The notes under the pieces: generated by a model
The model's input: the letters and a program-made list of their open reading frames with translations, nothing else
Database searches by the model: none
What the model was told of the DNA's origin: nothing
Made by a program: the position numbers and the translations under genes
DNA from: an uncultured Clostridia bacterium
GTDB taxonomy: Bacteria; Bacillota; Clostridia; Oscillospirales; Ruminococcaceae
NCBI GenBank assembly: GCA_947624375.1
Contig: CANQKD010000001.1
Location: 62,001-126,000, forward strand
Reading direction: 5' to 3'
DNA: 64,000 bases
Shown here: positions 7,056-17,221 of the stretch, piece after piece
How positions within the stretch are numbered: the stretch's first letter is position 1
Layout: each line of letters starts with the position of its first letter

Positions 7056-8237
7056 ATGGCAAACGAAATGCTTTTAAAGTACGGCTGCAATCCTAATCAG
7101 AAGCCGTCAAGAGTTTTTATGGAGAACGGAAATGAACTTCCTATCGAGGTGCTCAACGGCAAGCCGGGCTATATCAATCTGCTCGATGCTTTCAACGGCT
7201 GGCAGCTTGTAAGAGAGCTTAAAGCGGCTACAGGCTGCTGTGCGGCAACGTCTTTCAAGCACGTTTCACCTGCCGGAGCGGCTATAGGCAAACCGCTTAC
7301 CGAGACCGAAGCTAAAATATACTTTGTTGACGACCTCGGCGAGCTTTCACCCCTTGCGTGCGCTTATGCAAGAGCGAGAGGAGCTGACAGAATGTCATCA
7401 TACGGCGATTTTATCGCACTTTCAGATGTCTGCGATGTTACTACCGCCAAGATGATACAGCGCGAGGTATCAGACGGTATAATCGCACCGGGCTACACCG
7501 ATGAGGCTCTTGAAATACTTAGATCAAAAAGAAAAGGAACTTACAATATTATAAAGATAGACGAAAATTACGTTCCCGACCCTGTTGAGAGAAAACAGGT
7601 GTTCGGCGTTACGTTTGAGCAAGGCAGGAACGAACTGAAAATAGACAACGATATGCTTGCTAACATCGTTACCGAAAACAAGGATATCCCCGACGACAAG
7701 AAAGACGACCTTGTTATTTCGCTCATCACGCTGAAATATACGCAATCAAACAGCGTTTGCTATGTTAAGAACGGACAGGCTATCGGCATTGGTGCAGGTC
7801 AGCAGTCAAGAATACACTGCACAAGGCTTGCAGGAAACAAGGCTGATATATGGTGGCTGAGGCAGCACCCAAAGGTAATGGGCTTGCAGTTTGTTGACAA
7901 CATAAGACGTCCCGACCGCGACAACGCAATTGATGTATATATTTCTGATGAATATATGGACGTTCTGGCTGACGGCGCATGGGAAAACATCTTCAAAGTA
8001 AAGCCCGAAGTGCTGACAGCCGAAGAAAAGAAAGAATGGCTGGCTAAAAATACCGATGTATGCCTGGGCTCTGACGCGTTCTTCCCGTTTGGCGACAACA
8101 TCGAGAGAGCAAGAAAATCGGGCGTTTGCTACATTGCAGAGCCGGGCGGTTCTATCCGTGACGACCACGTTATAATGACCTGCAACAAGTACGGCATTGC
8201 TATGGCGTTCACGGGAATGAGATTGTTCCACCACTGA
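7056..8237 (+). CDS. purH: AICAR formyltransferase, PurH transformylase domain only
   Basis: 393 residues. Contains the AICAR transformylase fold of PurH with the conserved SFKHVSPAGAA (catalytic Lys-His pair near residue 67) and, toward the end, the SDAFFPFGDNIERA and PGGSIRDD segments. The N-terminal MGS-like IMP cyclohydrolase domain of normal (about 510 residue) PurH is absent, matched by the separate purO just upstream. ATG 7056 is preferred over a TTG nine bases earlier because GGAGG lies 9 bases before it. Acts on AICAR and 10-formyl-THF. Confidence 0.93.
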   Translation: MANEMLLKYGCNPNQKPSRVFMENGNELPIEVLNGKPGYINLLDAFNGWQLVRELKAATGCCAATSFKHVSPAGAAIGKPLTETEAKIYFVDDLGELSPLACAYARARGADRMSSYGDFIALSDVCDVTTAKMIQREVSDGIIAPGYTDEALEILRSKRKGTYNIIKIDENYVPDPVERKQVFGVTFEQGRNELKIDNDMLANIVTENKDIPDDKKDDLVISLITLKYTQSNSVCYVKNGQAIGIGAGQQSRIHCTRLAGNKADIWWLRQHPKVMGLQFVDNIRRPDRDNAIDVYISDEYMDVLADGAWENIFKVKPEVLTAEEKKEWLAKNTDVCLGSDAFFPFGDNIERARKSGVCYIAEPGGSIRDDHVIMTCNKYGIAMAFTGMRLFHH

Positions 8238-8252
8238 TAGGAGGTATGCCCC

Positions 8253-9608
<1,356 letters not shown>

Positions 9609-9614
9609 GCAAAG

Positions 9615-9650
9615 CGGTCGATGAGTAAACCTCACCGACCGTTATTTTTA
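9615..9650. terminator. terminator between convergent purD and ABC permease gene
   Basis: CGGTCG ... TGAG / CTCA ... CGACCG stem (9615-9641) with a 5-nt loop, followed on the plus strand by GTTATTTTTATT. It ends the pur operon and overlaps the last codons of the convergent permease gene. Confidence 0.85.
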
Positions 9651-12098
9651 TTCTTCTTTGAGTACCTCTCGCGGCTCGTTTGAACCTATTATCATCAAAG
9701 GCATTATCATTGACAGCGCGAGGTAAAGTATTATTACTCCAGCGCATACAGCGATATGCCATACACCTAATGTTATGACTGTTTCTTTAAAGAATGTGAG
9801 TTTACCAACAATCAGCACCGCAGCCGCCATTATGCTTGCTATACCGCAGGTAATGGCAGAGTTTTTCAGACTGTGAAGCGCACACGTCCTCCACCTTGCA
9901 CCGCAGATGTAGAAAATAGCATAGTTTCGCAGCTGGCGTTTTGTGTATATCGCGCTTATTGATACCGTTGAAATGATAGTAAGTATAAATATACAAACCG
10001 CTATCGGGAATAGCGTATACATTTGTTCGTAGATATACTGCATACTGTTTAAGCGCACTTGTGAGAGCGGCGTATAAGCTATGCCTGCGCTGAAAAGGCG
10101 TTCGGCAAGCGCGTTATACTCGTCTTCAGCCATATCATCGCAAAAGATAAACTGCGTGCCGTAAAGCGGCCCGCTTGCCCCGAAAGCTGCATCAATATCG
10201 GTACGGCGCGATAAGAAAAACGCTCTCTGCTCATATTCTTCGCTGAACACACCGTAGACGTCCTCAATACTGTTTTTTGTCGGCGAAATGTTATAACCTG
10301 CAATTTTTGCCTTATCTTTAAGTACGCCCACCACTTTATATTTCATTGGCTTGGGATCTATGGGTTCTCCGTTCTCGTCATAACTCATTGTATATTCAAA
10401 TTCAAAAGTATCGCCAACATTGTATCTGCCGCCGCACGAAGCCATAACCACGGGTATTGCGCCCGAATTTTCATAAGTTTCGCTGCTGTCGCCCAGCCAC
10501 TTGCCGCTTTGCATTGGAGGAGTATACGCTTTTATAAATTCGTCCGAATAGGATATTCCCAAAAGCAGTTCATCGCCGTTAAAAGCATTCGTAAGTTCGT
10601 TTCTTATATATTCGGTATCGCTGCCTGTCAGGGCTTCAAAGTCCTCGGGGTAGGTAGCCATATCGTCAAGTATTGCCATGTAGCCGCGCCTTTCTATATA
10701 CTTTTTAAACGGCGCATATTCATCGTTTCTTGCGCTTATAGCTGAAACTATTATCACCATTACCGAAAGAACAACAACAAGCTGCAATACCTCAAAAACG
10801 TTCATTATGCCGTATTTTTTGGCGGTCGCGGTTCTTTTCCTCAGCTGCGCAAGGCTGTGTTTTGCTACCTGCACGCATATCATAAGAAGCATTACTGCCG
10901 TCAGCGAGACAGCATATATAACGAATATTTCGGCATAGAGCTTAAAGCTGTAAGCGCCCTGCAAATTTACAAAAACTTTTGAAAGCAGCGGTGTCAGCAG
11001 TTTGGAATACGCAAGCTCTGCAAGTGCAAAAAGCGGTAAGCTTACCACAAGACATTCGCACAGATATGATGCAGCCGCTTTGCCTTTTGTGCAGCCGCAA
11101 ATTCGCATTATCGCCAGCTGTGACGAGCGTTTTTCAAGTATATATCTGTAGAGAATTGCCATGTTCACGGCGGCAAGCACCGAAATAAGAACCGACAAAA
11201 GCATTATCGTTCTGTAAAACTCTATTTCGCTGACGTCTGTAAACTCTATAGGGTCTGCCGCAATCTTGTTGTCAGTCGCCGCAGAAATGCACTTTGAAAT
11301 ATCATCATAATACTGCTTCGTGATATTATCTTTGAACCGCATCTGAATAAGCACCTGTCTGCCCATTGAATAAAGCCGTGCGTTTTCAGGCGCGGCAAAC
11401 GGCGATATATACATACCTTTTTCATTCGGCAGACTGCCCTCGGGCGCAGGCATTACCTTATAATCTTCGCCGCCTATTTTTATGTATTCTTCGTCTTGCA
11501 AAGTGTTGTAGATGACATTTAACAAGCTGTCCTGCGCATCGGGCAAGGCATTTGTAAAGTGCGCATTTATGTCAAACATATCTTTTGTAACGTACACGAT
11601 TTTTTCGCCGCTTGTAAATTCTTCGGGAGAGCAAATGGCGGTAGGGCTGTAATTTTCAGACCAGCGTATCTCGCCGTCTACAGAAAGAGTGTTTGTAAAA
11701 CATAATACTCCCTCTTTGCTGTTTTCGCTGTAATAAACGCCGTCTACGCTGTCATCTGCGTTTATCACGGCAGGAGAAGTTGTCAGCCACATTATTGTCA
11801 TATCTTTTATGGCACGGCGTGTGCTGTCCGAAAGATCAGACACAAATCCCATTATCTGCTGTGGGGTAACATCTGCACAATACACGCTGCTTTCAGAGTA
11901 AAGCTGACTTTCAGTCTGCGAAAATGTCAGTTCCGCAGGGGCTTCGCCGCTGTCAATAAGCTTGTTGTAATTATAGTACACGCCGTAAGAAAAGCATATA
12001 ACAAGGCATGAGATGACAATATTCAGAACAAGCAGCAGCGACAGCAGCCTTTGCCCAGTGAACATATTTTTCAGATCTTTTCGCATAATGGAAAACAT
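9648..12098 (-). CDS. FtsX-type ABC transporter permease (paralogue 1)
   Basis: 816 residues. One N-terminal transmembrane helix (about 15-37), a large extracytoplasmic domain of about 250 residues, three helices with the FtsX-family segment RYILEKRSSQLAIMRICGC, a second extracytoplasmic domain, and a C-terminal FtsX module (IYTKRQLRNYAIFYICGAR, then two helices). This is the MacB/FtsX permease plan used in lipoprotein transport, antimicrobial efflux or sensing. No ABC ATPase or sensor kinase is adjacent. The gene follows its paralogue by 14 bp with an identical AAAGGAGGAAG site, so the pair probably forms a heterodimer. Confidence 0.88.
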   Translation of the reverse strand: MFSIMRKDLKNMFTGQRLLSLLLVLNIVISCLVICFSYGVYYNYNKLIDSGEAPAELTFSQTESQLYSESSVYCADVTPQQIMGFVSDLSDSTRRAIKDMTIMWLTTSPAVINADDSVDGVYYSENSKEGVLCFTNTLSVDGEIRWSENYSPTAICSPEEFTSGEKIVYVTKDMFDINAHFTNALPDAQDSLLNVIYNTLQDEEYIKIGGEDYKVMPAPEGSLPNEKGMYISPFAAPENARLYSMGRQVLIQMRFKDNITKQYYDDISKCISAATDNKIAADPIEFTDVSEIEFYRTIMLLSVLISVLAAVNMAILYRYILEKRSSQLAIMRICGCTKGKAAASYLCECLVVSLPLFALAELAYSKLLTPLLSKVFVNLQGAYSFKLYAEIFVIYAVSLTAVMLLMICVQVAKHSLAQLRKRTATAKKYGIMNVFEVLQLVVVLSVMVIIVSAISARNDEYAPFKKYIERRGYMAILDDMATYPEDFEALTGSDTEYIRNELTNAFNGDELLLGISYSDEFIKAYTPPMQSGKWLGDSSETYENSGAIPVVMASCGGRYNVGDTFEFEYTMSYDENGEPIDPKPMKYKVVGVLKDKAKIAGYNISPTKNSIEDVYGVFSEEYEQRAFFLSRRTDIDAAFGASGPLYGTQFIFCDDMAEDEYNALAERLFSAGIAYTPLSQVRLNSMQYIYEQMYTLFPIAVCIFILTIISTVSISAIYTKRQLRNYAIFYICGARWRTCALHSLKNSAITCGIASIMAAAVLIVGKLTFFKETVITLGVWHIAVCAGVIILYLALSMIMPLMIIGSNEPREVLKEE

Positions 12099-12112
12099 TT
12101 TTCTTCCTCCTT

Positions 12113-14623
12113 TTAATCTTCTTTGAGAACCTCTTTTGGCTGGTTAGAGCCTATTATCATCAGCGGCATGATCATTGAAAGCGCGAGGTAAAGAATTATC
12201 ACTCCTGCGCATACCCCAAAATGCCACCAACCGAACGAAATTACTGTTTCTTTCAGCAGCGTTAGCTTGCCTATTATCAGCACCGCAGCCGCAAGTACGC
12301 TTGCTATGCCGCAGGTTATCGCGCTGTTTTTAAGACTGCGAAGCGCGCACGTCCTCCACCTTGCACCGCAGATGTAGAAAATAGCATAATTTCTAAGCTG
12401 CCGTTTTGTGTATATCGCGCTGATAGATACGGTAGAAATTATTGTCAGAATAAATATACAAACCGCTATCGGGAAAAGCGTGTACATCTGCTCGTAAATG
12501 TATTGCATACTGCTATCGTATACCTGCGACAGTTCGACCGGGACTGCACCCACCTCATATACAATATCCGATTTCAGCTGAGCTATCTCATCGTCGCTCA
12601 TACCGTCGCAGTAGATGAACACCTGACCGTGCAGGCAGCCGTTAGCTCCAAAACAGGCGTATTCGTCGGATATCTTTGACAAAAACCAGTCGTTGTCCTC
12701 AAAGTCATCGCTGAACACCGAATAAAGATCTGCGAAGTTTCCGCGCCTTGTCTGGTCGTAGGAATACCCTGCAATATTCACCTTATCACGCAAAACGCCT
12801 ATTATCTTGTATTTTACGTTAATAACATCAGCCGGCTCGTTGTTTTCATCATAGCTCATGATTATATCATTTTCTATAACATCACCGACTTTGTATCTTC
12901 CGCCGCAGGAAGTAACTACAACAGGAATATAACCACTGTCAGCATATGTAAAGCCGGCCTCATCGAGCCATACTCCGTCTTGAAGCGGCGGTTTATACGC
13001 ATTTATATACTCGTCAGAATATGCTATTCCGTCTATCGGCGTATCGCCGTCATATGTATTTGAAAATTGGTTTGCAATATATTCTTTGCCGCCCAGCACT
13101 TCCTCCAGCTGTTCGGGATATACATCAAAATTATCTAATGTCAGCATTAGACCTTTTCGCTCTATCATATCACTGAATGAGGCGTACATTTCATATCTGG
13201 CTGTTATTGCAGAAGTTATCATTATCATTATTGCTAAAACTGCAGCTATCTGAAGCACTTCAAACAGCTTCATTACACCCAGTTTGCCGGTTGACTTCGG
13301 CGCACTTTTCAGCGTGACAAGGCTGTGCTTTTTAACTGTCAAGGTTATCATTATCAGCATAACCAGCATTGAGGCAACAATATATATGCCGAATATCGCC
13401 GCATACAGCTTAAAGCTGTAACACTGCTCCATGTAAGGGAAAAGCCCCGAAAGATGTGGCATTATCAGTTTGTGATAGATAAGCTCGGTAATGGCAAAAA
13501 GCGGTATGTTTATAACCAGACATTCGATCAGATACGAAAGTATAGCCCTGCCCTTTGTGCAGCCGCATATTCTGAAAATAGCAAGCTGCGAGGTGCGCTT
13601 TTCAAGAATGTAGCGATAAAGTATCGCCATATTTATTGCAGCCAGAACGGCTATGACCACAGAAATGAGCATTACCGTGCGGTAGTATTGCAGTTCTTTC
13701 ACATCGGTAAATTCAATAGGTTCAAGATAAAACTTGCCGCCTGTTGCTTCTTCAAGTGTCTTGGCAACTTTATCGTAGATACTGTGTGTTATGGGTCGGG
13801 TAAACGATATACCAAAAACAGAATAATCTTCTGCCTCAAAAACCTTTTCCACGCTTATTTTCAGATCGTCCGGTACAGATGTATAAGGGATCCTTATCAT
13901 ATCGTCACCCAAGATATCTCTGTCATCTATTCTTTTTATCTTATATTCTTCTCCGTTTATAATAATATGGTCGGTCTCTTCCGGGATCTTTCTTGAACCC
14001 ACCATAAGCAAACTGTTCGTGAACCCATGGGCATAATATTTGATAGGATCATAAAAGCCGCACCCTACAGCAACTACTTTTTCGCCTCTGTCAAACTCCT
14101 CCTGCGTGAAGATCTTTTTATCACTTTCACAAGGCAAAAGAGAGTCGCCTTTTACATCAAAGCTGATATTTATCTGTTCATAGCAAGGGTCTAGATCATC
14201 ACTGTAAGGCGCATTAACTTCAGTATTGTTTGCATATTCCTCCATTGATGCCTCATCATAATACTGCTGCTCTAATAACGGCGTTTTTATGTAACAAAGC
14301 ATTCCTACGTGATCAATAGCGTTTTTCACGTCGTCGTCAAAGGCAAGCGCGATCTCAGCAATATCTTCAAGCGAAATATCAGCGGCAGGCAGCGCAACAG
14401 GTGCATCTTCAAGCTCTGTAATATTATCTTTACTTGTTTCAACATCAAGATGGGTAATGCTTTCTTCTTCGCCCTGCGACAGTGTGTTATGAAAATTGCG
14501 GTAAAGCCCGTATGAAAAGCATATAACAAGGCAGGAAACCACAATATTCATAACCAGCAAAAGCGTCAGCATTCGCTGCTTTTTAAATTGCCCCTTGAGA
14601 TTTTTCCAGACCATTGAAAACAT
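12113..14623 (-). CDS. FtsX-type ABC transporter permease (paralogue 2)
   Basis: 836 residues with the same architecture as the downstream gene. The N-terminal 45 residues and the last 130 residues are very similar between the two (both contain SMQYIYEQMYTLFPIAVCIF and the GARWRTCAL module), while the extracytoplasmic domains have diverged strongly. This pattern points to tandem duplication with selection or conversion holding the membrane core constant. TAAAGGAGGA precedes the ATG. A long hairpin with a T-tract sits only about 25 bp upstream of this site. Confidence 0.88.
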   Translation of the reverse strand: MFSMVWKNLKGQFKKQRMLTLLLVMNIVVSCLVICFSYGLYRNFHNTLSQGEEESITHLDVETSKDNITELEDAPVALPAADISLEDIAEIALAFDDDVKNAIDHVGMLCYIKTPLLEQQYYDEASMEEYANNTEVNAPYSDDLDPCYEQINISFDVKGDSLLPCESDKKIFTQEEFDRGEKVVAVGCGFYDPIKYYAHGFTNSLLMVGSRKIPEETDHIIINGEEYKIKRIDDRDILGDDMIRIPYTSVPDDLKISVEKVFEAEDYSVFGISFTRPITHSIYDKVAKTLEEATGGKFYLEPIEFTDVKELQYYRTVMLISVVIAVLAAINMAILYRYILEKRTSQLAIFRICGCTKGRAILSYLIECLVINIPLFAITELIYHKLIMPHLSGLFPYMEQCYSFKLYAAIFGIYIVASMLVMLIMITLTVKKHSLVTLKSAPKSTGKLGVMKLFEVLQIAAVLAIMIMITSAITARYEMYASFSDMIERKGLMLTLDNFDVYPEQLEEVLGGKEYIANQFSNTYDGDTPIDGIAYSDEYINAYKPPLQDGVWLDEAGFTYADSGYIPVVVTSCGGRYKVGDVIENDIIMSYDENNEPADVINVKYKIIGVLRDKVNIAGYSYDQTRRGNFADLYSVFSDDFEDNDWFLSKISDEYACFGANGCLHGQVFIYCDGMSDDEIAQLKSDIVYEVGAVPVELSQVYDSSMQYIYEQMYTLFPIAVCIFILTIISTVSISAIYTKRQLRNYAIFYICGARWRTCALRSLKNSAITCGIASVLAAAVLIIGKLTLLKETVISFGWWHFGVCAGVIILYLALSMIMPLMIIGSNQPKEVLKED

Positions 14624-14647
14624 AAAAATTCCTCCTTTAAAATTCCT

Positions 14648-14720
14648 TGCAAAAAAACAAAATGCCCCTTTTTAATGTGTATAAAAAAGCTTTCACTAAT
14701 ATATACACATCAAAGGGGCA
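14648..14720 (-). terminator. long hairpin with T-tract between ilvN and the ABC permease genes
   Basis: TGCCCCTTT (14663-14671) pairs with AAAGGGGCA (14712-14720), continued by ATGTGTATA / TATACACAT with a one-base offset; on the minus strand the stem is followed by TTTTGTTTTTTT. It can end ilvBN transcription, but because a candidate promoter lies between ilvN and this hairpin it may also act as an attenuator for the permease genes. Confidence 0.8.
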
Positions 14721-14753
14721 AAATGTTACAAAAAATTTTAAAAATCAGCGAAA

Positions 14754-14783
14754 TATACAAAAATCGACTTTAAGTATTGTCAA
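14754..14783 (-). promoter_or_regulatory. candidate promoter for the ABC permease pair
   Basis: Minus-strand TTGACA (14778-14783), 18-bp spacer, TGTATA (14754-14759). The -35 is perfect and the -10 weak. A transcript from here would carry the hairpin at 14648-14720 in its leader. Confidence 0.4.
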
Positions 14784-14795
14784 ACATACACAAAA

Positions 14796-15299
14796 CTACA
14801 CTTTTCCTCTGAAAGAAAGCGTGTCGCTTCCCTTTTGCAGAGCTATAGTTCCTGTGCGTGCAATTTCAAGTATTCCGTAGGGCTCAACCAGCTGAACAAA
14901 ACGCTCCAGCTGCTGCGGCACATCTGCCAGCTGCAAGGTGAGCGTGGTAGGCGTAATGTCAAGTATTTTCGCCTCCATCACCTCTGCCACCGTAAGTATG
15001 TCACGACGCGCGGCGGCATCGGCAGAAAGCTTTACTATCATAAGCTCTCTTGCAATAAGTTCCTCATCGGGTATAGTTTTTACTTTAAGTACTTCTATAA
15101 GCTTGTTCAGCTGCTTTTCTACCTGCTCGGTCATGTGCTCATCGCAGGTAACTATTATGGTAATGCGCGATATATCGGGGTCGTCGGTAACGCCCACCGC
15201 AAGGCTGTCTATGTTAAATCCGCGGCGTGTAAACAGCCCAGATATTCTTGAAAGCACGCCTGCATGGTTCTCAACAAGCACTGATATCGTGTGTTTCAT
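14796..15299 (-). CDS. ilvN: acetolactate synthase regulatory (small) subunit
   Basis: 167 residues, the standard IlvH/IlvN length. An N-terminal ACT domain (HTISVLVENHAGVLSRISGLF with RRGFNIDSL) binds branched-chain amino acids for feedback inhibition; a C-terminal ALS_ss_C domain follows. The small subunit binds and stimulates the catalytic subunit. The start ATG overlaps the stop of the preceding large-subunit-like gene as TAATG, so they are translationally coupled. This subunit looks intact although its partner does not. Confidence 0.93.
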   Translation of the reverse strand: MKHTISVLVENHAGVLSRISGLFTRRGFNIDSLAVGVTDDPDISRITIIVTCDEHMTEQVEKQLNKLIEVLKVKTIPDEELIARELMIVKLSADAAARRDILTVAEVMEAKILDITPTTLTLQLADVPQQLERFVQLVEPYGILEIARTGTIALQKGSDTLSFRGKV

Positions 15300-16825
15300 T
15301 ACTCATTACCTCCCTGCTTTTTTATATCAACTTCAAGCAGAACGCTGCCGCTGCTTTGTGCAAATTTAGTCAAAGCCTCCTGCGCCTGCTCTGTTTTAGA
15401 GATCTTCAAGTATTCAATACCGCAAGCCTGCGAAAGTTTTTTTATATCTACCGAAGAAGCCTCGCCATATTTCAGTATAAGCAGTTTTACGGGTATGTTT
15501 TCTGATGCAAGTATTGTCATATCTGAGAACGAACAGCATAGAGAACGAAGGCTGCATATGCAGATAACTTCCCTGCCCTCTACATCGCCGCACGATGCCT
15601 TAACACCGATAGCCGTTGGCAGAGCAAAACCCGAACCGTTCATTCCTATGCGCGATATGAACCTGCCCTGCTTTATCTTCAGCGATTTTACAGCGTGTGA
15701 CTTTATACCTGCGCTTTCGCAGACAATCGCAGCATTTTCAGATATAACGTCTGACAGCAGCGAGAAGATATACTCCTCAGTCAGCTTTTCGCCAACGCCC
15801 TGCTGTGTGCGGTGGCTGTCAAGATACTTTCTCCAGCTGGCATGCTTGCACTGTTTTACCGCATCGCTAAGCTGGCTCAGAACATATTTGCAGTCGCCCA
15901 CAAGCGGCAGGTCGGCAGAAATATTTTTGCCTATCTCGGCAGGGTCAATATCAATGTGAAGTATAGTCTTGTTTTCAATACCCACCGGCAGCGACCACAG
16001 CCGAGCACCAACTATCAGAAGAACATCGCAATTGGCTATTGCCATATCAGTAAGCGTTGAAGACGGCTCACAGCAGCCAAAAAAGCGTTTGTCATCATAC
16101 GGAAAGACCGAGAATCCCCCTGCGGTAGAAACCGTGGGCATATCCAGCTTTTTAGAAAGCGCGCGCGCCTCGTCACAGGCATTAGAAGAAAACACTCCGC
16201 CGCCTACTATCATAAGCGGTCTTTCCGCCTTTTGCAGCGCCTGTGCAAACCGCTTTACCTGAGATGTATTGCCCTTTTGTATAGGGTTGTAGCCGCGTAT
16301 CATAACGCTTTCAGGGAACTCGGGTTCAATGTCCTGCCGCTGGATATCAACGGGTATGTCAATAAGCACAGGTCCGTGCCTGCCCGAAGAAGCAATATAG
16401 AACGCCTCTTTTATTATGCGAGGTATATCCTGCGCGTTTCTTACAAGATAGCTGTGCTTTACAAACGGCTCTACCGAACCTATAATGTCTGCCTCGTCCG
16501 AAACATCTCTGCCCAGAACATCAGATGACACCTGACCGGTTATAGCAATAAGCGGCACGCAGTCGGTATACGCCGCCGCCACTGCCGCTAGCATTTTAAG
16601 CGCACTTGCACCGCTGCCGCACACGCTAACGCACGGTTTGCCAGTCATCTGTGCGCAGCCGCCAGCCGCATGACCTGCGCTTTCCTCGCTGTTCATGGGC
16701 ACATATCTTATTGAGGAATTTTTAAGCGCTTCGCACACAGGCTCGATATTATAGCCCTCCACGCCAAAAACCACCGAAGTTTTCTCCGCTTCAAGGCATT
16801 TTACAATTGCTTCACTAACTAACAT
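15299..16825 (-). CDS. ilvB: acetolactate synthase large-subunit-like protein, ThDP motif degenerate
   Basis: 508 residues, roughly 45-60 shorter than usual IlvB. The N-terminal PYR domain keeps the residue aligning with the conserved Glu (E47 in NSEESAGHAAGG) and the middle domain is recognisable (RPLMIVGGGVFSS). In the C-terminal PP domain the ThDP/Mg motif GDG(x about 24-27)NN is absent: where ICIDGDGS is expected the protein reads ICICSLRS (about 421-428), and NNG is KYG (about 452-454). The helix after NNG is also missing. Other frames do not restore the motif. Coupled to an intact ilvN. Start ATG 16825 preferred over GTG 16834 because of GGGTGA spacing. Probably an altered or non-catalytic subunit; sequencing error cannot explain it simply. 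Confidence 0.85.
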   Translation of the reverse strand: MLVSEAIVKCLEAEKTSVVFGVEGYNIEPVCEALKNSSIRYVPMNSEESAGHAAGGCAQMTGKPCVSVCGSGASALKMLAAVAAAYTDCVPLIAITGQVSSDVLGRDVSDEADIIGSVEPFVKHSYLVRNAQDIPRIIKEAFYIASSGRHGPVLIDIPVDIQRQDIEPEFPESVMIRGYNPIQKGNTSQVKRFAQALQKAERPLMIVGGGVFSSNACDEARALSKKLDMPTVSTAGGFSVFPYDDKRFFGCCEPSSTLTDMAIANCDVLLIVGARLWSLPVGIENKTILHIDIDPAEIGKNISADLPLVGDCKYVLSQLSDAVKQCKHASWRKYLDSHRTQQGVGEKLTEEYIFSLLSDVISENAAIVCESAGIKSHAVKSLKIKQGRFISRIGMNGSGFALPTAIGVKASCGDVEGREVICICSLRSLCCSFSDMTILASENIPVKLLILKYGEASSVDIKKLSQACGIEYLKISKTEQAQEALTKFAQSSGSVLLEVDIKKQGGNE

Positions 16826-16859
16826 TTTTATCACCCGTCAAAAATAATACTATACTCAC

Positions 16860-16889
16860 ATTATACAAAAGCGTTCACTGATAAATCAA
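16860..16889 (-). promoter_or_regulatory. ilvBN promoter
   Basis: Minus-strand TTGATT (16884-16889), 18-bp spacer and a perfect TATAAT (16860-16865), about 35 bp upstream of the ilvB-like start. No T-box or leader peptide is seen. Confidence 0.55.
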
Positions 16890-16944
16890 GATTTGTCCGC
16901 TGTGCCTGTTTTTCCCATACCCCTTTCCAAAGACTTTTCCATTG

Positions 16945-17031
16945 TTTTTGGCGAGGGGTAATTCATTTTTTATCTGCTATAGACCGTAAATTCTACGCAT
17001 AATATACAGTATAATTACCCCTCGCCAAAAA
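16945..17031. repeat. 19-bp perfect inverted repeat with 49-nt spacer
   Basis: TTTTTGGCGAGGGGTAATT at 16945-16963 is repeated exactly in inverted orientation at 17013-17031. It lies in the 387-bp gene-free interval between ilvB and pnp, which holds no credible ORF. Imperfect outer inverted copies of TCTGCTATA are near 16972 and 17105. Possibly a small mobile or REP-like intergenic element. Confidence 0.8.
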
Positions 17032-17054
17032 TATAGAAGTTTTAGTGAGGGGGC

Positions 17055-17091
17055 TTGGGGGAAGACCCTTTTCCAAAAGGGTCTCCCCCAA
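17055..17091. repeat. compact 17-bp-stem hairpin
   Basis: TTGGGGG, one bulged A, AGACCCTTTT, a 2-nt loop, then AAAAGGGTCT and CCCCCAA. It is 24 bp from the 19-bp inverted repeat and, like it, has no T-tract on either strand, so it is not an ordinary terminator. It resembles the repeat modules scattered between genes in bacterial genomes, though copy number cannot be tested here. Confidence 0.75.
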
Positions 17092-17180
17092 TAGCAAGGT
17101 AGGTATAGCAGACAAATTCCGATTTATAGCATGGTATTAAAAATATTATACAACACCGCGCCGTCTTTGTCAATCACGGT

Positions 17181-17209
17181 ACAAAAAAAGACCGCACAAA
17201 GCGGTCTTT
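17181..17209 (-). terminator. terminator of pnp
   Basis: AAAGACCGC / GCGGTCTTT perfect 9-bp stem with a 5-nt loop, followed on the minus strand by seven to eight T, 13 bases after the pnp stop. Confidence 0.92.
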
Positions 17210-17221
17210 CAATGCTGTAAT

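Noticed and set aside
15299-16825. A frameshift as the cause of the missing ilvB GDG motif
   Set aside because: I read the other frames around the motif; none restores GDG or NN and the flanking residues remain homologous in the annotated frame, so substitution is the better explanation.
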